Shown: piece by piece, positions 5,667 to 8,892 of the stretch
How the letters are laid out: each line of letters begins with the position of its first letter
Numbering within the stretch: position 1 is the first letter of the stretch
NCBI GenBank assembly: GCA_910579645.1
Contig: CAJTVK010000160.1
Location: forward strand, 1-8,892
DNA length: 8,892 bases
Reading direction: 5' to 3'
From: an uncultured Lachnospiraceae bacterium
GTDB taxonomy: Bacteria; Bacillota; Clostridia; Lachnospirales; Lachnospiraceae
Translations under genes and position numbers: made by a program
Notes under the pieces: generated by a model
Databases searched by the model: none
What the model was told of the DNA's origin: nothing
The model's input: the letters and a program-made list of their open reading frames with translations, nothing else

Positions 5667-7577
5667 ATGGGAAGAGAAGATTACAGTAAGGCATTTAAAT
5701 TAGGGAAAAAAGACTATCAGGCGCGTATGCTGCGCGGAGAAAAACCGACGTTGGAGGTTCTGGACGACATCATGCCGGAAAAGGGAGCCTATAGAGAGAT
5801 GCCATTGGGCTTGGTGCAGATTCCGATTGACCAGATTGTGGGCACAAAAACCGTTGGGAGGAGCAGTTCGTTTTCGGGGAACTTTATGCCCATTTTAAGG
5901 GAGGAATCCGAGTTTGCCGCAAAATGGTCCAGCCTGAGTACCAGCCATGTGGAAGAAGGAATCAGGGATCCGATCAAAGCTTACGAATATATGAATAAAT
6001 TTTATGTGGAAGAGGGAAATAAGAGGGTCAGTGTCATGAAATTTTTCGGCGTGGTTTCCGTGCCGGGAAATGTCATCCGTATCGTGCCAAGGCGCACGGA
6101 AGATAAAGAAAACAAAATGTATTATGAGTTTATGGATTTTTATCAGCATGCGCCGATTAATTATATTTGGTTTTCTCAGCTGGGGAGTTTTGCCAAGCTG
6201 CAGGAAGCGGTTGGGAAAGCACCGGAGGAAGCTTGGACAGACGATGAACTTCTGAAGTTCAGTGCCCTTTATACCCGGTTCGGCGCCGAATATAGGGCAA
6301 AGGGCGGAAATAAGCTGAAAATTACGGTAGGCGATGCCTTTTTGTCTTTCATTACGCTGTATGGCTATGACGAAGTGGATCAGATGACGACCAGCGACCT
6401 GAAAGAACTGATGGCCAAGAGTTGGGAAGAGTTTGCGCTGCTGCAGGAAGAGCAGGAAATCAATCTGAAGATGAAGCCCAATCAGGAGAAGAAGCCGCTG
6501 AAGAGTATATTGCATTCTTTGAGTTCGCATAAGCTGAAGCTGGCATTTATTTATGAGAAGACACCGGGCACCTCCGCGTGGACATATGCCCATGAACTGG
6601 GCAGGCTGTATCTGGAACAGACCTTCCCCGATGAAATATCCACGGTATTTTATGAGAACGGGACACAGGAAAATGTGGATTCTCTCATAGAGGATGCCAT
6701 TAATTCCGGCTGCAAACTCATATTTACCACAACTCCTTCTTTTGTGCAGGCCAGCGTGAAAGCGGCAATTGCCAACAAAGATGTGCGTATTATGAACTGT
6801 TCGCTGAATACTTCCCATCGGTATATCCGTACCTACTATTCCCGGATGCATGAGGCGAAATTTCTGATGGGTGCCATAGCCGGCGCCATGGCGGAGAACA
6901 ATAAGCTGACTTATATTGCCGATTATCCGATTTACGGTTCCATTGCCAATATCAATGCCTTTGCGCTGGGGGCGAAGATGATTAACCCCAGGGCGGAAGT
7001 TTATTTGGAATGGTCTACGATGAAGGGGATAGATATCGACGAAAGAATCAGGGAAACAGGCTCTTCCTGTATTTCGGGGATGGATATGGTGATTCCGGAA
7101 GAGGGTTCACGGTTTTTCGGCATTTATCATATGGAAGGGGGGCATCCCAGGAACCTTGCCATGCCTTTGTACCATTGGGGGAAATTTTATGAGCAGCTTC
7201 TGCAGACAATCATGGACGGAACCTGGAAATATGACGACGACCCTTCCTCCACCAAAGCCATCAATTACTGGTGGGGACTGGCGGAGGGAACGATAGAAAT
7301 TGTCTGCTCACAGAATCTGCCGATAGGGACAAAGCGTCTGATTGAGCTGCTGCGGGCGACTATCAGTTCCGAACTGTTTAATCCGTTTTCCGGCATTCTG
7401 TATTCACAGAACGGGGTTGTTTCCGATAATCCGGAATTCAGCATGCTTCCGGAAGAGATTATGACTATGGACTGGCTGGCGGAAAATGTCATCGGCTCCA
7501 TTCCGAAAAAAGAGGAACTGAAAGATAAGGCAGGTGCAGTCATTAAGCAGCAGGGAGTAATGAAAAAGGAAGGGTAA
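5667..7577 (+). CDS. Cytosolic ParB-like/BMP (PnrA-like) domain fusion protein
   Basis: A 636-aa protein with two regions. The N-terminal part contains a ParB/sulfiredoxin-like stretch: a strand with IPIDQIVGTKTVGRS, then EEGIRDPIKAYEY (about 96-108) and FYVEEGNKRVSVMKFFG (about 112-128), which resembles the 'x-x-G-N-x-R' core of ParB-like domains. A helical linker ends in a charged stretch (EEQEINLKMKPNQEKK). From about 289 (KLKLAFIYEK) to about 590 the sequence looks like a BMP domain, the nucleoside-binding fold of PnrA lipoproteins and of B. subtilis Med, including FTTTPSF and YIADYPIYGSIANINAFALGA. No signal peptide, lipobox cysteine or membrane helix is present at the N-terminus, so it should be cytosolic. 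The frame opens at a GTG at 5583, but AAAGGGAG lies 5 nt before the ATG at 5667, which I choose. The metallophosphoesterase follows after 7 nt. DNA binding and ligand are unknown; automated annotation may call it an ABC transporter substrate-binding protein, which its localisation contradicts. Confidence 0.83.
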   Translation: MGREDYSKAFKLGKKDYQARMLRGEKPTLEVLDDIMPEKGAYREMPLGLVQIPIDQIVGTKTVGRSSSFSGNFMPILREESEFAAKWSSLSTSHVEEGIRDPIKAYEYMNKFYVEEGNKRVSVMKFFGVVSVPGNVIRIVPRRTEDKENKMYYEFMDFYQHAPINYIWFSQLGSFAKLQEAVGKAPEEAWTDDELLKFSALYTRFGAEYRAKGGNKLKITVGDAFLSFITLYGYDEVDQMTTSDLKELMAKSWEEFALLQEEQEINLKMKPNQEKKPLKSILHSLSSHKLKLAFIYEKTPGTSAWTYAHELGRLYLEQTFPDEISTVFYENGTQENVDSLIEDAINSGCKLIFTTTPSFVQASVKAAIANKDVRIMNCSLNTSHRYIRTYYSRMHEAKFLMGAIAGAMAENNKLTYIADYPIYGSIANINAFALGAKMINPRAEVYLEWSTMKGIDIDERIRETGSSCISGMDMVIPEEGSRFFGIYHMEGGHPRNLAMPLYHWGKFYEQLLQTIMDGTWKYDDDPSSTKAINYWWGLAEGTIEIVCSQNLPIGTKRLIELLRATISSELFNPFSGILYSQNGVVSDNPEFSMLPEEIMTMDWLAENVIGSIPKKEELKDKAGAVIKQQGVMKKEG

Positions 7578-7584
7578 GGCACAG

Positions 7585-8205
7585 ATGAGGATACTGGCGA
7601 TTGCAGATGAAGAATCGAAATCCTTATGGGACTTTTTTGATAAGAGCAAACTGGAGGGAATTGACCTGATTATTTCCTGTGGCGATCTGGATCCGCGCTA
7701 CCTGTCTTTTCTGGTGACGCTTTCTTCGGTGCCCGTGCTGTATGTGCATGGGAATCACGACGGGAAATATGAGAAGATTCCGCCGGAAGGCTGCATTTGC
7801 ATTGAAGACCAGATTTATGTGCATGAAGGGATACGCATTCTGGGGCTGGGCGGCTCCATGCGTTATAAACCGGGTCCCCATCAGTATACGGAGCGGCAGA
7901 TGATGCAGCGGGTTGCAAAGCTTTGGTTTCAGCTGTTCAGGAAAAGGGGCTTTGACATACTGGTGGCACATTCGCCGGCCTATCAGCTGAACGACGGCAG
8001 AGATTTGCCACATCAGGGATTTCAGGTATTCCGGACATTGATGGAAAAGTACCGTCCCAAATTCTTCCTTCACGGGCATGTGCACATGTCATATGGCAGA
8101 CAGCATAAACGGTATGACAAATATCAGGACACGCATATCATCAATGCTTATGAAAGATGTGTGTTTGACTTTGAGGCGGAAGACCCGCAGAAGGGGATTG
8201 TATGA
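7585..8205 (+). CDS. Metallophosphoesterase (calcineurin-like fold), partner of the BMP fusion
   Basis: A 206-aa predicted cytosolic dinuclear-metal phosphoesterase of compact single-domain size. Motifs in order: IADEES (Asp8, with Glu10 where the family normally has His in DxH), CGDLDP (33-37, metal-bridging Asp34), HGNHDG (55-60, Asn57/His58), VAHSPAY (His129) and LHGHVHMS (His163, His165, His167). All metal sites are therefore present except the altered first motif. Family members hydrolyse phosphomonoesters, phosphodiesters or cyclic nucleotides; the substrate cannot be assigned here. It starts 7 nt after the BMP fusion stop, with GGAAGGG overlapping the end of that gene as its likely ribosome binding site, so the two are probably translated together and functionally linked. 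The TGA stop at 8203-8205 overlaps an ATG (ATGA) that begins the next, disrupted gene. Confidence 0.9.
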   Translation: MRILAIADEESKSLWDFFDKSKLEGIDLIISCGDLDPRYLSFLVTLSSVPVLYVHGNHDGKYEKIPPEGCICIEDQIYVHEGIRILGLGGSMRYKPGPHQYTERQMMQRVAKLWFQLFRKRGFDILVAHSPAYQLNDGRDLPHQGFQVFRTLMEKYRPKFFLHGHVHMSYGRQHKRYDKYQDTHIINAYERCVFDFEAEDPQKGIV

Positions 8206-8736
8206 AAGATATATATAGATGCTTTTTATAAAGCAGGAGCCTATGCCAGTCTTTATAAATCTTATGGTGAGACGTTGGACGAAATCAGGGCGGATGATGT
8301 GACGGTTTCGCTTGTGCGTGAGACAAAGCCGGAAGGGTTGTTCAGGTATTTTAAGGAACATCATTTTTCCGTTAAAAATCCTTATCAGGGTATTTATTAT
8401 ATAGAGGGAGCGGTTTTGTTTCCGACTCAGATTGTTGTTACGAGGGAACTGAATGAAAGAGAGCATGTCTGGTTAGGGGCATTATCTGACAGATTGGAAA
8501 AACAAAAAATAATCGGCTTACTGAAACACATTGAGCAATTGTCTGAAAAAGCGGCGATGAATGAGGGGATTAAAGAAGGGTTTAAAAAAGGGATACAAGG
8601 AACGGTAGATACGTTGAGAGAGTTTGGGCACAGAGATGCGGAAATAAAAAGAGCCATTGTGAACAGGTATGCGCTTTCGGAAGAAGAAGCAGAGGCATAT
8701 CTGCATGGAAAGAACGAGGAATGTCCGGTCAGCTGA
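8202..8736 (+). pseudogene. Frame-disrupted ORF of a Lachnospiraceae-type uncharacterised family
   Basis: A start with all usual features, AAGGGG then 5 nt then ATG at 8202 overlapping the previous stop, reads only nine codons before TAA (8229-8231). The adjacent frame is open from 8206 to the TGA ending at 8736 and encodes a continuous, protein-like sequence: DAFYKAGAYASLYKSYGE, then IRADDVTVSLVRETKPEGLF, GIYYIEGAVLFPTQIVVTREL, HVWLGALSDRLEKQ, and a C-terminal EGIKEGFKKGIQGT helix with LREFGHRDAEIKRAIVNRYALSEEEAEAYL. Removing one base near the ATATATATA run (8209-8217) joins the two frames as MKDIYDAFYKAGAY. I recognise this family from Lachnospiraceae proteins with Rpn-like 'GIKEGxxxGIQGTVxxLRxFGH' tails, but its function is unknown to me, and the piece between the two domains seems shorter than I remember. 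Alternatives are translation from a TTG at 8275 (GGTGAG three bases upstream, 153 aa), a programmed frameshift, or a sequencing error. It is more A-rich than the genes before it. Confidence 0.6.
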
Positions 8737-8892
8737 AGGAGACGGAAATTGAACAGCGACTAGAGCGTGTTTGAAAATTGCTTTCTGGTAGCTGTGCAGG
8801 CATAAAACCCCAAATTGATTTCCGGTGACAGTTTAGTCTGAATGCCGTGTTGAGAGGCGGACGCACGAGAGGGATTTTTTTGCGGGACGGCG
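8737..8892. other. 3'-terminal intergenic stretch without a recognisable gene
   Basis: No convincing ORF, RNA gene or strong promoter is visible. A run of seven T (8875-8881) is preceded only by a weak CGTG/CACG pairing, so I do not call a terminator. CGCACGAGA followed by GATTTT at 8862-8878 resembles the leader segment at 2960-2976 (15 of 17 positions). The stretch may continue into a repeat or gene beyond the window. Confidence 0.4.

Noticed and set aside
5895..6851. 318-aa minus-strand ORF antisense to the BMP fusion
   Set aside because: His/Arg/Phe-rich shadow frame with no motifs; the plus strand carries the recognisable domains.
8771..8806. Possible promoter (TTGAAA or TTGCTT with CATAAA) near the right end
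   Set aside because: Spacing is wrong for the better -35 and both hexamers are weak for the other; no gene start follows within the window.
1..8892. CRISPR arrays, tRNA or rRNA genes, insertion sequences, phage genes
   Set aside because: No regularly spaced repeats, no tRNA or rRNA signatures, no transposase motifs and no terminal inverted repeats were seen on either strand.

Overview
The window looks like chromosomal DNA of a low-to-mid GC Gram-positive anaerobe, most likely a Clostridia/Lachnospiraceae member. The signs are AGGAGG-type ribosome binding sites before nearly every gene, a YtaF-type sporulation-associated membrane protein, a clostridial-style dihydrofolate reductase, and a 3' ORF of a kind I associate with Lachnospiraceae genomes. 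The taxonomic call is inference; there is no rRNA or other phylogenetic marker here.

Layout: (1) 1-179 holds the end of an unseen upstream plus-strand unit, closed by a near-perfect intrinsic terminator. (2) A minus-strand ytaF-like gene (180-821) is divergent from (3) a plus-strand ABC exporter half-transporter (1027-2787), with a plausible extended -10 promoter and a long leader between them. (4) The 221-bp gap after the exporter carries three successive hairpins, one a likely terminator, and then a near-consensus sigma-A promoter (TTGCCA-N17-TATAAT). (5) That promoter faces a run of co-directional genes: a 121-aa half short-chain dehydrogenase, a beta-CASP metallo-beta-lactamase-fold nuclease, dihydrofolate reductase, a 636-aa ParB-like/BMP fusion, and a metallophosphoesterase. 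Gaps are short (27, 79, 86 and 7 bp) and I see no convincing internal terminator, so they could form one operon. (6) The window ends with a frame-disrupted remnant of a lineage-specific ORF and a 156-bp tail without a recognisable gene.

The most interesting part is the last pair of intact genes. A protein combining a ParB/sulfiredoxin-like N-terminal region with a BMP (PnrA-like, nucleoside-binding) domain, without any signal peptide, is translationally close to a metallophosphoesterase whose first metal motif is DxE rather than DxH. BMP domains normally sit outside the membrane as lipoproteins feeding ABC transporters, so a cytosolic version next to a phosphoesterase suggests an intracellular small-ligand sensing module. 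That role is inference only. The remaining genes are ordinary housekeeping or transport functions, apart from the decayed or domesticated half-SDR and the frameshifted 3' gene.
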